From Tolypeutes matacus (Eukaryota; Chordata; Mammalia; Cingulata; Chlamyphoridae): DNA of 64,000 nt. The stretch spans positions 17,782,581 through 17,846,580 of the forward strand of contig JAKSZT010054396.1 in NCBI GenBank assembly GCA_026826555.1, read 5' to 3'. Shown here in pieces: positions 28,701 to 43,700 of the stretch (positions are counted from its first letter, which is position 1; the number at the start of each line of letters is the position of its first letter). Both the position numbers and the translations under genes were made by a program. The notes under the pieces were generated by a model that worked only from the letters and a program-made list of their open reading frames with translations, searched no databases and was not told the DNA's origin.

Positions 28701-31700
28701 TCCAGGGATGGGAGAAGAGCTAAACAAAGAGTACAGCCATATGAGAGAATATTATTTAAAATCATAAATGCTCGTAATATAAATGTCACATTAAAAAAAC
28801 CACAAGAACGCTACATACAATGAATCCCAATTTAAAATTATATATACATATAGTTAAAATATGAGAAAACATCCTAAAACTTTCATGTTTTATCTGTGCA
28901 AGTTGGAATTATGGCACATGAGAATTTATGCAAACAGCTGTGTTGCTGGGTCCTGTCACTGCAGGCTGAACTAGAAAGGGTTGAGGAAGAGAGTTCAATT
29001 CTCATATAAACCGCTTGAGGGATACAAGCAGACAAAAGTGCTGATAAAGTAGAGAGATTTGAATACAAACATGGATAAAGGGAGTTTTTCCATTAACTCA
29101 ATATTCTTATTTTATCCAATCGCCCTTAAAAGGAAATCTACCCCTTACCCCTACAAAGACCTTCTAATAGTACAATTGCCACAAACGATGATCACAGCTT
29201 CAGAGAAGATGTGTCAACCACTTCTTTTTTCCCCAGTTCACGAATAACAGCATTAGGCACACTGGAAACTCACCCTAAAGCAGTAACTAGTACAAGGCTG
29301 TTCATCAAAATTTGCAACTTATTACATGTTTGCTCTCTTAGAGGAGAAATAAATATGATACTCCCAGGAAAAATGGATCATGTGTGGTCTCCCCAGGCAA
29401 TTTCCCTGCATATTAGCATTTTGCTTTGCCAAGTTAAATCTACCTCTCCTGCAACGGGAAATACAATGAGGAGGTCTTCAAGGACTGCTTCCTTGAAAAG
29501 ATCTGCTAAGGCTGTGGAATTAGCTAATTCCTCTCCTTAAGGATAAAGGGGCCCCCTGCCCCGCTGGGGGCTCTGGGCATGACCAAGGCGAATGCTTGAG
29601 TTACCTGCAGGAAGTTCTGGCTGGAGATAATGAGAGCCAGCTGAGCACTGAGGTCTTCTGCTTGAGCTTGGCTCCCTCTCACCCCCTGGACCAACTGAGG
29701 GATATGATCAGCCACTGCCTACAGGAAGCAAGGAAAAGAAAAACTGAGCACACTTGGCATGGGAGGAATTGTCAAAAGAGGGTGGAAAATAACCCAAGGT
29801 GATGCGATTCTGGGATGTGCTATTCACTGCAGGGTGACACCTGCCCCAGGCCTTGTACTGACCCATCATGTTTACCCAGCTAGGTCCTTGCAGACCCCTA
29901 ATCCTAGTCTCTGGTTCTCTTTTCCCACACAGGCTCTACCCTGTGGTCCTAAAGTCCCAACACATTTAGCAGAAGACGAATTCTCCCTAACAAGGCTTTA
30001 AAACAATCTCTCAGGCGCAACTCATACCACCCTGGCTCATTAGGGTTACAAACTTAGAATCAAAGAATCTGTGCAACTCACAGGTAGATAAACTGGTCAT
30101 ATGATCCCACGATCAGAAGAAAAGTGAAATAACTACTAGCACATTCAATGCTTCAATTTTTTCTTTACAGGTATACATTCTCCCCATCCAATTTTCATGT
30201 CATCAGGGCCCTTCTTCCTTTATTCAAAGTAGCACCTCTTATTTCTCAAACTGGAAAACCCAAAGCCCAGGGTAAAGGGAGGTACATTCCCCAGGACTGT
30301 TCCCACACTGCCTTAGGGGGTGAGCCACTTACCACCTGTGTATTTCTTCTACACTTCTCTATATTAACCCTCCATCCGATTAACCAGGCTCTCAAAGTCA
30401 TAGCTCCATGGCCATCATCACTGATGCCAACTTGGCCTGGTGATACATTTTTGGGTAGATCTTTGCAGCAAAGGAAAAATAAAATATGTCCATGGAATTT
30501 GCCCCAAGCCCACATACGGTTTGCTGGCTCCAGTGATTTGATGCCACTCTTCCCTCTCCAACACAACCTGATAAATGGTCATCCTGTCCTTTCTTGGCAG
30601 TTAACACCAAGAGGCTTAGTACCTTTAGTCTGATTTGCATTAAGGGGAGGGGGGCTCATGAGTAGCATGTGCTTCCTGAGATGGGGAAAAACCATTTACC
30701 CTCCCTTGCTTTTCCCAACAGGAAACAAGCTCTCAGCAAGACCAGTTCTCTATCTGCCTAATGTCTGATGACAGTGGGCTTGGGGCCCTACTGCATTGCT
30801 GAGGCTTTTTGCCTAGAGCACACTCACTCCTTAACCAGGAAGTGGGGCTTGGTCCCAGAGAACCTGGAATCAAGATTACCAGGCTCTGGGAGTTCCTCTC
30901 AGAAGTAAAGCCATTTTCTTTAGTAGCAGCAGTGACACCCTTTAAATGCAAATCAGTATTTCCCAGAGGAGATGTGGAGAGGAGAACAGGGCAGTGACTT
31001 CTCCTAACCCAAGTTTGATCAAATGTACCTCTCCACCAACTCCCACCACTAACTGCAGTCAGAGCTATGCTGCCAACACAGGGGCAATGGCCACAGAATC
31101 AGGGACTGTGTCTGGCACCATTCAGTGGTCTCCTGGGAGGGTCAACGCCCTGGGTCCTCGGAGAAGGCAACCCCACGTTGTTTTCTGTGTCCTTTGCAGT
31201 ACGCGGGCCTCAGCATCGCATCCTTCAGGTCACAGAAGAACGAACAGGACACAAAAGGGAGCACCAAAGCACATGGCCCCGGAGGTCAGTCAGATGAAAC
31301 AAATCCTACAGGCTTTCAGTGGAAAGCAAGAAACAACAAACTCTCCTCTGATGAGTAAAGCCTGAAGAGGAAGGCCCAACTCAAAAGAGAAAAAGCACTC
31401 TGGAAATCCAATGCTTCATTACTATTTCAGAGCCCGAAAATGGCCTCGTCATCGATCCCCTTTGATCTGGCCTCTTGAAAAGAAAGGAAAAGTCTCTTGA
31501 CAAAGGAAAGATAATGCTGAAAAAAAACATACATATGTTCTTTCCAAACACAGGCTGTCCACTTAACTGACAAAAAGCAGACACATGTACACCTGGAACA
31601 TGGGAGCCGGTGCAAACCAGATCAGGGGCCCAGATGATCTGTAGTAACCAAATTACCAGGGCGCTTGGCGTCCTCGGCTGCCAGGGTCATCCACAGCAGA

Positions 31701-34700
31701 CCCGGCTCTCAGGCAGCCAGAACCTCACCTTGCAGCTCTGGACCAGCATCTGCTGGGCCGCAGGGTTCTTGTTGGAAACGGCAGCATTCTGGGAGGCGGC
31801 GATGGTCTGCGTGGCAGCAGCTGCGGCCTGCTTGGCTGCAACCTGCACAGGGGAGAATGAGCAGGGTGACTCAGGGTTTGCACATGCAAATGTACACAAC
31901 TATGCCTGCCACTTCTATCAAAGATTTGGCACGCAGGCAGCTCACACGAGAAAGAGAACTCCAAGAACAGGCTCCGACTTTTAAAAATCACTGATGAGTT
32001 CAACCTAACAGCGCTCTTTTATTTCCCTTTGGATTACATTCCCAGGGACAAGTGATAAAGACAGGCACACATGAAAGCTGAAGAACCAGGGCTCCGTTTG
32101 TCTTTCTCTAAAAGACAGGGAACAATTCCAAGATGGTGGCGCTGATAAGCAGCACCAAACTCTGGGTGTTTTAGGGAAAAAGAAAGATCTCACACAAAAA
32201 GCACAGGCTGCTCTCCGGGTCAAGCCCAGACGCTGACACTCACAACTTTCCACTCACAGCACAAGGGAAGCCTTGGCTTAGAAATACATGGAAACTTTCC
32301 CACTGGAGTATTTAATTGCGTTTATTCGACATCTCCTTCCAAGAACAAAGAAGCCAATTTTCTTCCAGAAGAGGCAAGACCGCATATGGAGGGATTCCTC
32401 GTTTAAAAGGCAGGTTCTCAGCCCATAAGCCAACATATTTTAGTGTAAGGGTCCCTCCCTGTGCACATTCGTGTATAATTAATATTGGCATCATTTTATT
32501 GATCATAAATAAATGTTCTGAAAATCAACAAACATATTTCTTCCTATTCCCTCCCATCCTCCTCCCCCTAACTCTGATCTCCCATCTCCAGCCTTCCAAA
32601 GTCCGTATTTTCTATGGGATCACATGGAAAAGTCACTGCCTCCAATAAAGTCTGTATGTTTTCAGCTAAAGGTCCTTCCTTGACATGTATAACTTTTAAT
32701 GCAACAAACAGAAACAACAACAAAAAATCCTCAAACCTGGCTCCTCCTGAGAAGATTCTCAATTCTCTTATACCTTAATATTAAGCTGAAAGGATTTTTA
32801 GCTTTATGGAGTTTCCATGAAGCCAGGACTGAAGCAATTTTTCAAATTGTGTCAATTAAACTATGCCTATAACCTTAACTTCCTTTATATAGACATCACC
32901 CTGTTAACTCAATTATTATTTTTTCAAGTAACTCTTGGCAATCTGAATGGGCTTCCTCGAAAAGCAGCCCTTTGCTGACCTCCAGTCGGTTGACGATTTT
33001 TTTCTTGATAGCATTCTGGGCGGCAGCATTGGTTGCCACTCGGAGACCTTCTGCAGCTTCTCTCAGTCTTTGCTGCTGGTCCTCATTCTCAGGGTTGGCT
33101 GCAGCCCCCTGGAGTGTGAAAACAGAGATGTCAAGAGGTCCAGGGTGCAGCGTGCCCTGGACCCTGAATCCAGACCTTCAATTTTACTTCTTAGTAACAG
33201 CTGGAAAGCAATTGGAAGAGAAAGCCAAATGCTGCAAGCAATATTTTTTATGATAAAGATGTTTCCTCTAAGAACAAAAGAATAACTATCAGGGGATGTT
33301 TCAAACCTGTACCACTAAACAGTAGAAATCCAGTGGCTATAATTAAACACTTGAGATCATAGCCTTAGTCATCCAAACAAATTAACTTGTGGTCAGAAGT
33401 TCATGGTTTAAAAGATAAGATTAATTGCCCCCTACTCCCAATCTCTCAGGCAGAGTTTTATTTTAATTCACATGAAAACACAATAATGACACATACATCT
33501 GCACGTCACTGCTAAAAGATTCTCATTCCCTGTGGCACTAGTAAATGTGAAAGGGCTGAGATTCCAATTTAAACCCATGCACGAGGGTAAAAGAGAATGG
33601 GGAGGGGAACGGGATGCCATCCAGAGAGACTATAAGGAAAAGTTGTTAAAGAACATGCCTAGAAATCACATTCCTGGAGAGCATGAGTTGGAAGCAAAGT
33701 AGAGCTGATACCCAGCTGTACTGAATTAATGACAGAATCTGATGCCAGTAACCTGGCAGGGAAAGAAGCTGCCCAGCCCATCGCCATGCCTTCTCTTCTC
33801 TTAACTCCATGGCCCTTGCGCTAGGTGGCTTTAAAGAGTCTTGGGAGTCCAAATGAATTTTATGTGGATGCGTGGGATTCTGAAGTTGGGAAAGGTTAAA
33901 GGTTATAGAGGGAGGATAAGCATTTACTCCACAGTAATTCAACAAAGACTTCAAGAACATTCAGCCCTCCTCTCCCACCTACAATAAAAACAGCAATCAA
34001 GAATTTTCTCACAGAGCCTGGCTGTTTTGTGACTAGTGCTGGGTGCATCTAGGTCAAGGAGTTTCTTTCTATGAACACTTGCTCATGAGGTAGGGAAGCC
34101 AGCAGTAGGAAATAGGCCAATTTACTAAAAATAAATTTGCTGAATGTTTAGATTTTCCAAATGGCCAATATGTCAAATTTACCAATTTATAAGACCATAT
34201 TTCTTTTAGCTATTTTAAAAGTTATGGTAATTCATACAGGGTGGAATGGTTTTAATATCTGTGACAATTGTTTTGACAATCCTCTTGAAGAGAACCTTCT
34301 ATTTATTCACAGTTTAACCACTTTTAGTAGTCTTGATTTTGTGTTTCCAGTAATTAAAACATTGTATTTCTGCCTTTCATATATGAAAAGGTTGTTCAGG
34401 CCACTTTTGAATTCTTTTGCAAGTATATCAAAGTCATTTTATTTTTTCTGGTCATCAGGTATTTTTTTAGGGCACTTAAAAAAAAAAATCAGTATTCAAG
34501 TGGCACATCAGCCTTAACTGAGTAGCTGGAAACCAACACTTTCTCACTTTACACAGATGTGGGTACTCTCGATCCTTCTTTAGTGATGGATTTTTTACAG
34601 TAAAAGTGTGTCAGACGTGGAGTACTAGTTTTGCCCTGAAATCTTGGTTGCTGATTATGAAATATTTTTTTCCTGCACATTGAATATATTCTATGGAAGT

Positions 34701-37700
34701 CTAACCACCTATGTTCTTCAGCTTTCAACAAATTGACCAGTCCTTAAAATGTTGTTATGGAGACAAAGTGACAACTTTTAACTAAAAGTTAAGGGAATTA
34801 ACTAAATGTTTATGGGGCTTAACACTGCCCCATCTAATATAAACAATCAAAAATAACATAAATACGTAAAAGAAGTAAGTTTTTGGTAGTGTGGTAAATT
34901 TGATGAATTGGTCTGGTGAAGGCAGCACATCTGATTCTGGCTCAGTTCTGGTTATGTGATGTTAGTCTGAATCCTTATGAGCTTTAATTTTCTCATTTGT
35001 AAAGTTAGGGATTGATTTAGATTTCTATAAGGCTCTTTTCAGTCAAGCAAATAGGCTTTTTTTAAACATTTTTTTAACTTTATTTTTTACATTTGATAAT
35101 TGAAAATATAAACAATTAAAAACTAAAAAGTAAACACAGATAGTTTTTTACTGACATAAAGGTTTGCTTGAAAAAGCTATGTTTAGACATAAAAGGGAAA
35201 ACACCCAGTGAAACCCTAAAAAAAAGCCATGATACAAAAACTACTATGTATTTTTTGCTAAAATGGGTTTTTTAAGGGCTGAGCTTCTTTGGTTGAAACA
35301 AGAGTCCAGAGGCAGAGGAAGGAAGTTCAGACCCTGCCTCCTTCTTGGGTCTCTTCTTCACTCCAATCCATGAGGGATCTCTAAGAACTTTGTTTCTCAG
35401 GTAACACAACAGAAAGTTCAGACAAGCAAGATCCTCAACATTATTCACTGCATGTCCTAACACACGTAAGAGAAGTAATTCACATAGCTGATTGAAATAC
35501 ACTACTATTCCATTGGTGCTAAGGGAGGTAGGATAAGATGTGAGGATGCTTAATGAACCTTTTATGCATAGGAAGGCATTAAAAATGTTATTTTGGGGGT
35601 GATGAAATTGACAGTGATTTTAATTTTCTTATTTATACATACCTGCATTTCTATGAAGAAATATATGTTGGTCACATAATTTTTAAAAATAGAAAAATAA
35701 GCCTTATCCATTTTAAACCATCTTCACCTGGAGGTATGCATTGCCTATGGAACGTAAACATACTCTCTCCCCCTCTCTCTCTCCCTCTCTCCTTCTCTCT
35801 CTCTCAGTGACCTAGTGAATCAGAATGTTTGAGGGTAGAATTGAAGCATGTGCATTTTAATGCATTTTACAGGGGCTCTGAAACAGCCCCCTGGTTAAGA
35901 ATTACTGGCTTTCACTGTCATAGTTCACAAAACCGGCCCTCAACTCTTTTTTTTCAAATATTTATCTAATGTAATCTCTAAAACAGCCACTGGGAGTTGA
36001 GGAGCAATAAAGTAGGAAGCACTATACTATGCAAACTCTTGTTAGGAGTTTAGTTGAGAAGTCACGTGGGGGGCAAAGCAACATTGAGGTTGCAGGAAGA
36101 AAACAGGTGGAAGTGAATTTACTGCTGAAACTCTCAAGTTTGAATTAATCACCATTTTCAATACAGTTGATAGTGATGACCCAATGGATAAAGAGCCCTG
36201 GATAAAACAGGGCACCTTGTTGACCATGACTGAGTGGGCACCACTTCCCTAAAGAGTTTCATTAATAAGCTTAACATCCTTCTCCTTTCTCACCTGAACA
36301 AGGTTTCATGTTATAAAGCCATACAGGCTTTAAACCAAGATGCACTCTCAGCTACTCATCCTCTATCTTGAAGATACCTTCCAAATCCTAACACTTAACA
36401 AGTCATTTTTCAACCCAACAAATCCAATGTTATACCTTTGCAGCTTCCACCATGCGAGCAGTGGAGTCGGCCAAGAGTTTTGCTGCTGCCAGGAGCTTCT
36501 TGGAATTCTCCATGTCTATTTCAGCTTCTGCATCTGACCTCATGGCATTGACGAGGTCCGAGGTGGCCTGGGCCAGGACCCGAGCCTGGCGCACCATTTC
36601 ACCTGGAAGACAGGGTAGAGGTGGCGGTCTATTTCTCTGGTTCTAAAGCTCAGTTAAAAGCTCAGGAATTGATGATGGTAGCAATGCAGTTAATGGCACC
36701 GAATTATATACATAAAATGGTGAAAATTGAAAATCCTATGTTATATATATATATATATGTTACCATGAAATTAAAACAAACAAAAAAATTCCTCAGTAGC
36801 CAGTACAGTCCTGTTTCCACTCCTATGTCTAGCTGGGCAGAGAGAACTGAGCCTCACATGCATGTTCTGTTCATAAACACTGCACCCGCATTACAGCCAG
36901 AACCAAAAATATTCTCTGCGGCTGCCAAGACTGCACATCCAAATGCATCCAAATTCAATCAATCTATGAGGGATAAATATGACATAAGAAACCAAAAAGG
37001 ATAATTTTATAAAGAGAAAGCAGAGAGAAAAATTATGTCGATTGTGTGGATTTACTTTTAATAAATATGGATAGAGAAAATATCATTTACCTCACTGCAA
37101 GAACCTGCTAACACAAAAGCCCCTATAATAAACTCTGAGTAATGTGTACAGACATAAATTATTTTTAAATTTTTTATTACTATGAATGCTACTTAATACT
37201 AGATGAGTAATATCCCATAATTCTCTGTGCCATTTTGCTCTGCCTTAGAGGAAGCACAGACCCCTGTTTCATGCTCAAGTGTTCAGATTTTCTTTGGCCA
37301 AGAGTTCTCCCTATCATTTTTCTCTTTCTCCCTGCTATCCTCTCCCTTTTCTTCCGAGTACTGGTTTTGGTCTTTTACTAATTATTTGGTTTTATTGTAC
37401 CTGCAATTTTACTGATATCTCTTTCAACTTCGGAAGTGAGAGAAGTATAATAGCCAACAAAACTACCCAAGTATAATGGATTCCTTCCTCTCCCAAAGGT
37501 CATTTGACAAGAAGATTGAAGCATTGCAACATTAAGAGAAAAGAGCTTTTATAAAAATTAAAATGTGCTAATAAATACAATGTGGCATACTAGATTGGAT
37601 CCTGGAACAGTAAAAGGACATTAATAGAAAAACTAGTGACATCTGGATAAAGCTTGGAGTTTAGTTAATAGTTATGCTACTCTCTTAGTTTTGGCAAATG

Positions 37701-40700
37701 TGCGATGGTTATATAAGGTTTTAAAGGGTATGCAGAAACTCTCTATTATCTTTGCAACTTTTCTGTAAATCTAAAACTATTCTAAAATAAAAGACTTATT
37801 AAAACAAAAAGAGAAAAGAAAAAAAAATTCAAATGTGTGGAGAATTCCTATTTTCTTAAATCATTTAAGGAAAATCTAGAAGAGCATGCAGTAGTTTTCT
37901 GAAAAATACCTGTGCAGGCAAGAAAGTAGGAAAACAGAGTTTTAAAAATTACTGGTAGGACTTTCTGGAGATAAATTTCACAGAAACTTAAAGAAAACTG
38001 TACACATGTGTTGGTCCAGGAATTTCATCAACAGGAACTTATCCTACATGTATTCTCCCTAAGTACACCCAGATAAAGAATGCTCATTGTAGTATTACTT
38101 TTGTAAAAGCAAAACAAACAAAATAACTTGGAAAACCACCTAAATGACCATTAAAAGATAACTGGTTAAGTAAATTGTGATGCATCCATAGAAAAGAATA
38201 CGATGCAGTCATTAAAAAGATCAAGGGGTAGGTTGACATGAAAAAGCTTCTAAGATATATTAAGCGAAGAAACTTGCAAAAGCATGTATAACACAATCCC
38301 ATTTATATAAAAAGAAGGACCTATACCCATATACATATACATATACATACATACATATATATGTGTACACACACATTTGTACATGACCATAGGAAGATCA
38401 CAAAATTCTGAATAGTTAAAATATACGGTAAGTGGTCAATTTGGGAGATGTAGATCGGGGAGTGATGGGCTAGGTGGAGGAAGACTTGTTTTTCAACTTC
38501 TACACTAAAAACTCTAAATTATAAAAAAGTAAAACTAGTTAATTTTTTTTTTCTTTTTTATGTCTCTAAGTGTTGCTATAGAAGGATGTGTTAGGGATCT
38601 CATGTTTTTTCCAGCCTCAGTGAGGACGTTTAAGAGCTTGCCCTTGACAGTCAAGGCAGTCTTCACCTCTCTTCCTCATGAGCATCACCATCAGGGAACC
38701 CCAAACTGACCCACCCACAGCCCAGCCCCTCACCAGCATCGCCCATGGAGCTGAAGATGCTCTCAGTGACACACATGATGGTGTCAGTGGCCTGGTCGTA
38801 GCGGCCGATGGGCTCTCCACGGCTGGCAAATTGTCGGACATGCTGCAGGAGGTCGTGCAGGGCCTGGCTGACCACACTGGCCGCTGCGCTGACCTGCTTC
38901 AGGAGCTCACTGTCATCGGTGGCCGCCTGGCAGGCGCGGACACAGTTCTCCACCGAGCGGTCCACAAGCTTCCCTGCTTCGATCAGCTGCTCCTGGCACA
39001 CAGGGGAGCTGATGGTGGGGCTCACCACCTGCAGAGAGACAAGAGCGAGTCTTGGGCACTGTGGGCTGACTCTTGGCCCACAGCGTACATGGGCATTTCC
39101 ACCAAGGCCTTTCATGATTTGGGCCCCAGTTCTTTACTTATAGGACCAGGGATTAAACTAAACCATTGCTAAGGTGTCTCACACTTTGCTATTCTACTTT
39201 ATCTTTGTGATGGTAGATGTTCTGATAATTCATTTATAGCTTCATTGATGATAACATGACAATTCATACTACTGACTCCTTCTATAAAGTCATTTCCAGT
39301 ACTTACTAATTATACCTCCAACTTGTAGGCAACTCTGAATTGAGTCTTCTGAGCTGGGAAAACAAAAGCAGGCTACCTACAAGAATTGTATTTCTTTTTC
39401 CAAAGACACCTCTGCCTCACAGGGAGATTCTGCCATTTATCTGTGGATCCTAGGAGAGTGGGCATAGAAACCAGGAGAGAGACTAACAAGGACACATCTA
39501 AATGATGCTGCAAATCCTACCATAGGATATGAATTGTCAGGTTGAGTCAGATCACTGATCTGCACAACATGGCATGTCATCAAGTCAAGAAATGGGTATC
39601 TCCCACCCTCGGATGCGTCATCTCAGGAAAGAAAAGGTATTTGGAGTCAGACAGACCTGAGTTATAACCCTAGTTCTGTTACTTACTACTTATGTGGATT
39701 AAGCTACTTACCTAACACCTAAAGGCTTCAGTATCCTCATCAATAAATGGAGCATGATGGCATCTGATTTGTAGGACTGCTGGGGAGATTTAATAGGTGA
39801 TGTATGCTGCACAGAATCTGCACACTCTAACTGGCAAGAAGTCACATCCTTACTCAGACACTGTGCAGTATACAAAGTACTCCCAGAAACTCTGCAGAGT
39901 ATTTCTGAACCCATTTATAGTGCTGTACCGCACAATGCAAGAGCCCTCTGTATGCATGTGTAAATAAGACATATTAAAAAGTCCAAAAGGGAGAAATAGT
40001 GATTTGAATATAGAGATTACAGTAAGATATAGACAAATACGAACAGCTTGAGAAGACTTGTGCAAAGAACAAATGATAAAAGCAGAATTAGATAGCTTTT
40101 GCTAAATCCTATCATAAAAGAAGCTAGCTGAAGCAATCTCTAAAGTCTCAGGCTATTTTAACAAGTTCTGCCCCTATTCCCTATGAATGACTAGAGGCAG
40201 ACAAGAGCGTGTGACACTTGGTACAGAGGGCTGGGAGTGCCAGCTGGCTTACCTTGGCACAGGCCACCAGCTGGGAGGTGGAGAGGGCGCACTGGGTGGC
40301 AGCAGCAATCACCCTATTCTGTAGAACTGTGTCCTCGGCCACTTGGGCAACATTCTTCGCCTTTAATACCAACATGGCGGCAGCATTGGCAACGGCTTTG
40401 GCCAAACTCATCAAAACGTCCTGAGAAAAGGGAACCAAAGACTATTTACAATTTTTCTAGTTATTCATGACAGCCTGAAAATAAAATGTGACATCTTCCT
40501 AAGGATTTTATTAAAATTCCATTTGATGTTTCCCTCTAGCATTTAGAAGTGTTTTTCCACTTATTTTTCTGAAATGTCAACTTATCCTTAGAGATAATTA
40601 AGGAAGGAGATCCACATCTAATAACATAGTCTCTTAAACACCCATGAAGCAGCATAGGTTTAAATCTGAAGTAGGTTCATTTCGGGAAAGGATTTTCATT

Positions 40701-43700
40701 TTAACCACATATTCACAATGAATTTGTACTTATCTGACACTAAGAGTCTTTACCTCTTGGATATGTGGTCGTTGTGGTGCATCAAGCGTAGCTTGAAAAT
40801 AGATCCAGACACCACAAATACTGTGAGTTACAAAAGGTTATGATGATTCATGGCCTCCAAGTCATCATGCTCCACTGTCACTTGAAAATTTATCTTTCAG
40901 ATCTCTACTCTGCACAAGGATCCAAGTTATCAGAAATTCAGCCACATCTCTGCCTGCAGAGGGCAACGTTGGATGTGCACAGGCAAATAGCTGGCATCAA
41001 CACTGAAAGCTCAAGAGCCAAGGCATTCTCTAAACATAAGTTACTCTCAGCATTCTGCAGCCTGTTGGATAGGGATTAAATTATTATGCAAAGTGGAAAA
41101 GGAGTCTATATAAACAAACACAAGAAGGTCTCACTGAAGATGCAAGAAACTCTGACCCCTTAAAGATATGTTTATGCTTCAATTCAATCAAAAGGCATTC
41201 TGGCGCAGGACAGGGAGCCTACCAGATCTGTCATCTATCTCTTTGATCTGAAGAATAACCATGATTATGCCAAATTTACCTCTTTGATTTTAATACTGAA
41301 AGTAGCTTATCAGGTTTGGAAATGACTTCCTAAACATATGAGCCATTTTTATTTTGAACAAACATGTCAAGGCTTTCCCCCGAGGAAATATGGTCAGAGT
41401 CCTTATTAATTCATCAGATAATAAAAGGCACTTTTGATTCTAAATGCAAAGGACACCCACAGAGTCTTTACAAGATATTTCATGAGAAGACATATTGAAG
41501 AGAGAGCTAGGTCTGTAGAATTCTACACAGAGCAAAGACTATATGCTATCAAAGCAAATCAGAAACCTGTGAATCCACCAAGTAAGCTAATTTTAAAAAA
41601 GACAAAAAACCAAGGGTCTTAAAGGAACAGCTCAGTCCAATTTTTTTTTAGTTCTCTGGTGTTTACTGGACATCCAAGGAAAACCCAAAGCCTGTGATGC
41701 TGAAACCTTCAGGATCCGACTACTCGGCTGCCACACAGCTCTTAAGAGCGAGCATTGAATGTGGTCGGCAAAGTCTCAGTTCTTGGACATTTATCTCTAA
41801 ATGCCCAGTGAAAACACAGCTTAAATTTCACAAATCAATTAAAAAGATTTTAAAAAATAACTTTCCAAAATGGGTCATAGTATTCTTTCACTTTATATTT
41901 AATACATCTTTTCACTGTGGTCCTGTAGAATCATGATTGTTCTGAAGTGCTTTGTTACAATTATCTAAGGAAATCCTGTTCCTCCTATTAACTTTCTCAC
42001 ACACACACAAATACAGTTAGGAGAAGAACATGATACTACAGCTAGAGTTGCTGACATGGCCTTTGTCAAACTTTTCAACAAGCCACTATTATGCAGCCCA
42101 TGTAAAATAAATCTTTGTTAACTCTGGGAACATGTAGTACATTGAGAAAGCAAGTAAAGATCCAAGATAGGATCCCAAGAATCAAGAAAACAGAGAGTAA
42201 GAAATCCAATGTCAGTAAGCCAGGGGCTACCCACAACTGGAGGAGTTTGCAGTATCACCTTACTGCACTGGTGTCTACCTAGAGACCTTACAGAAACAGA
42301 AAACATCCAAGTCAGGTAAAAAAAAAAAAAAAAAAAGTCTGGTAAAAAGCCCCTGCTCCGGAATATCACCCTGAACCAGAACCTGTTTCCCTAGCATGTG
42401 TGAAGAGAAACAAACATTACTTCAAAGGAAAAAAGGGAAAGCCTTTACTAGTATAAAGATGCAAGAACTGTGACCTTCTCCTCACTTCTCCTCAACCTTC
42501 CCAATTCCTTGGGAGAAGCAATACTATTTTTCAGGAAAGTAAGTTGATCATTTCAAGATAAGCAGCTTAAACTCAAAGTTAACCAATCCCTAAGTAGGTG
42601 CCTGTCTACAAAGAACTACCTGCCATATGCAAAAAGTAAACGCCAGTGAGATTCTGTGTAACTCCCAAACAGCAAACTTGACATTGGAAATGGAAAAGGG
42701 CACCTTCCAGAGAAGCTCAGCTATAACTGTAATGTTTTAATTAGGATGTGTTCAGATAACACTTGCAAAATTAAGATGTAAGATGAGGATGCAGAGAGGG
42801 AAGGCATCTGCCCACAAGTATGCAAGAAGAGAAGCTCATCTTAGCCTGTACGACCCCGGCAGCAGGACCAAGAACCCCCATCTGGGGTGGACCAGGAAGG
42901 GAGCAGGCAAGCTGAACTGGTCTGAGCAGCAGTGTGGTGGGTACCGGCAGTGCGTCAAGTCAGCTGCGCACAGTGGCTCCAGCTGTTCACCAGAGGACAA
43001 ACAAAACATGTTTGTGGGTATTGAAAAAGAAGTCACCAAAAAAACACAAAAAAAACAAAAAACAACTCCTCTGTTACACTTGTGGTTTTGGATGGGACAC
43101 AGAAAATTGAACCACCTCTGAATACAAAAGCAGGCCTAAACTATGTGTTTGTGGGCACATGTATGGGTGTGTGCACATGTTTTCACTTACGTGTGTACCT
43201 GAGAATGAAGCAATTAAAAACTGCCCTGACACAGATAACATGAGATTGGCCATGAGTTGATAACTAGAGGTTGGGTAGTAGATTTATGGGAGGTTCAGGA
43301 CTCTATTTTATCCACTTTTATGTTTAAAGAATCACAGTGTATTGACAAAGAGAAGAGCTAATAAGTGCATTTCAGTGGTTGATGTATGCTATAAGTGTAA
43401 TGAATTTTTCCATTAAAAAAGTTTTTTTAAAAAATTAAAACAAAAAAACCTCTTCCCCCAAATAATCTACCTCAAGCTTACTCTTGACGGCTCAGGGAAA
43501 ACTTAGTTTGTTTTTCATTACGTTCTCCCTGCTGTGGCCTATACATCCTTTATACCTCTTTCAAGATTGTGATGCTACAGAAATCTTACTTGGAATCGTT
43601 CATCGGTCTCATTCTCTCCGATTTGTCTCAGAAGATCCCCACTGGCCTGTCCAATGCTTCCAGCAGCGGTCAAAACTGTCTGTCGAGGCTATGAACAAAG

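Noticed and set aside
30148..30633. 161-codon plus-strand ORF
   Set aside because: No recognisable domain, no splice context and intronic composition; probably chance.
32947..33285. Plus-strand ORFs over the residues 876-918 exon
   Set aside because: Shadow frames of the minus-strand exon; no domain.
38678..39172. Plus-strand ORF of 164 codons
   Set aside because: It covers the reverse strand of the 295-bp TLN2 exon. Lack of stops is a by-product of its GC-rich code.
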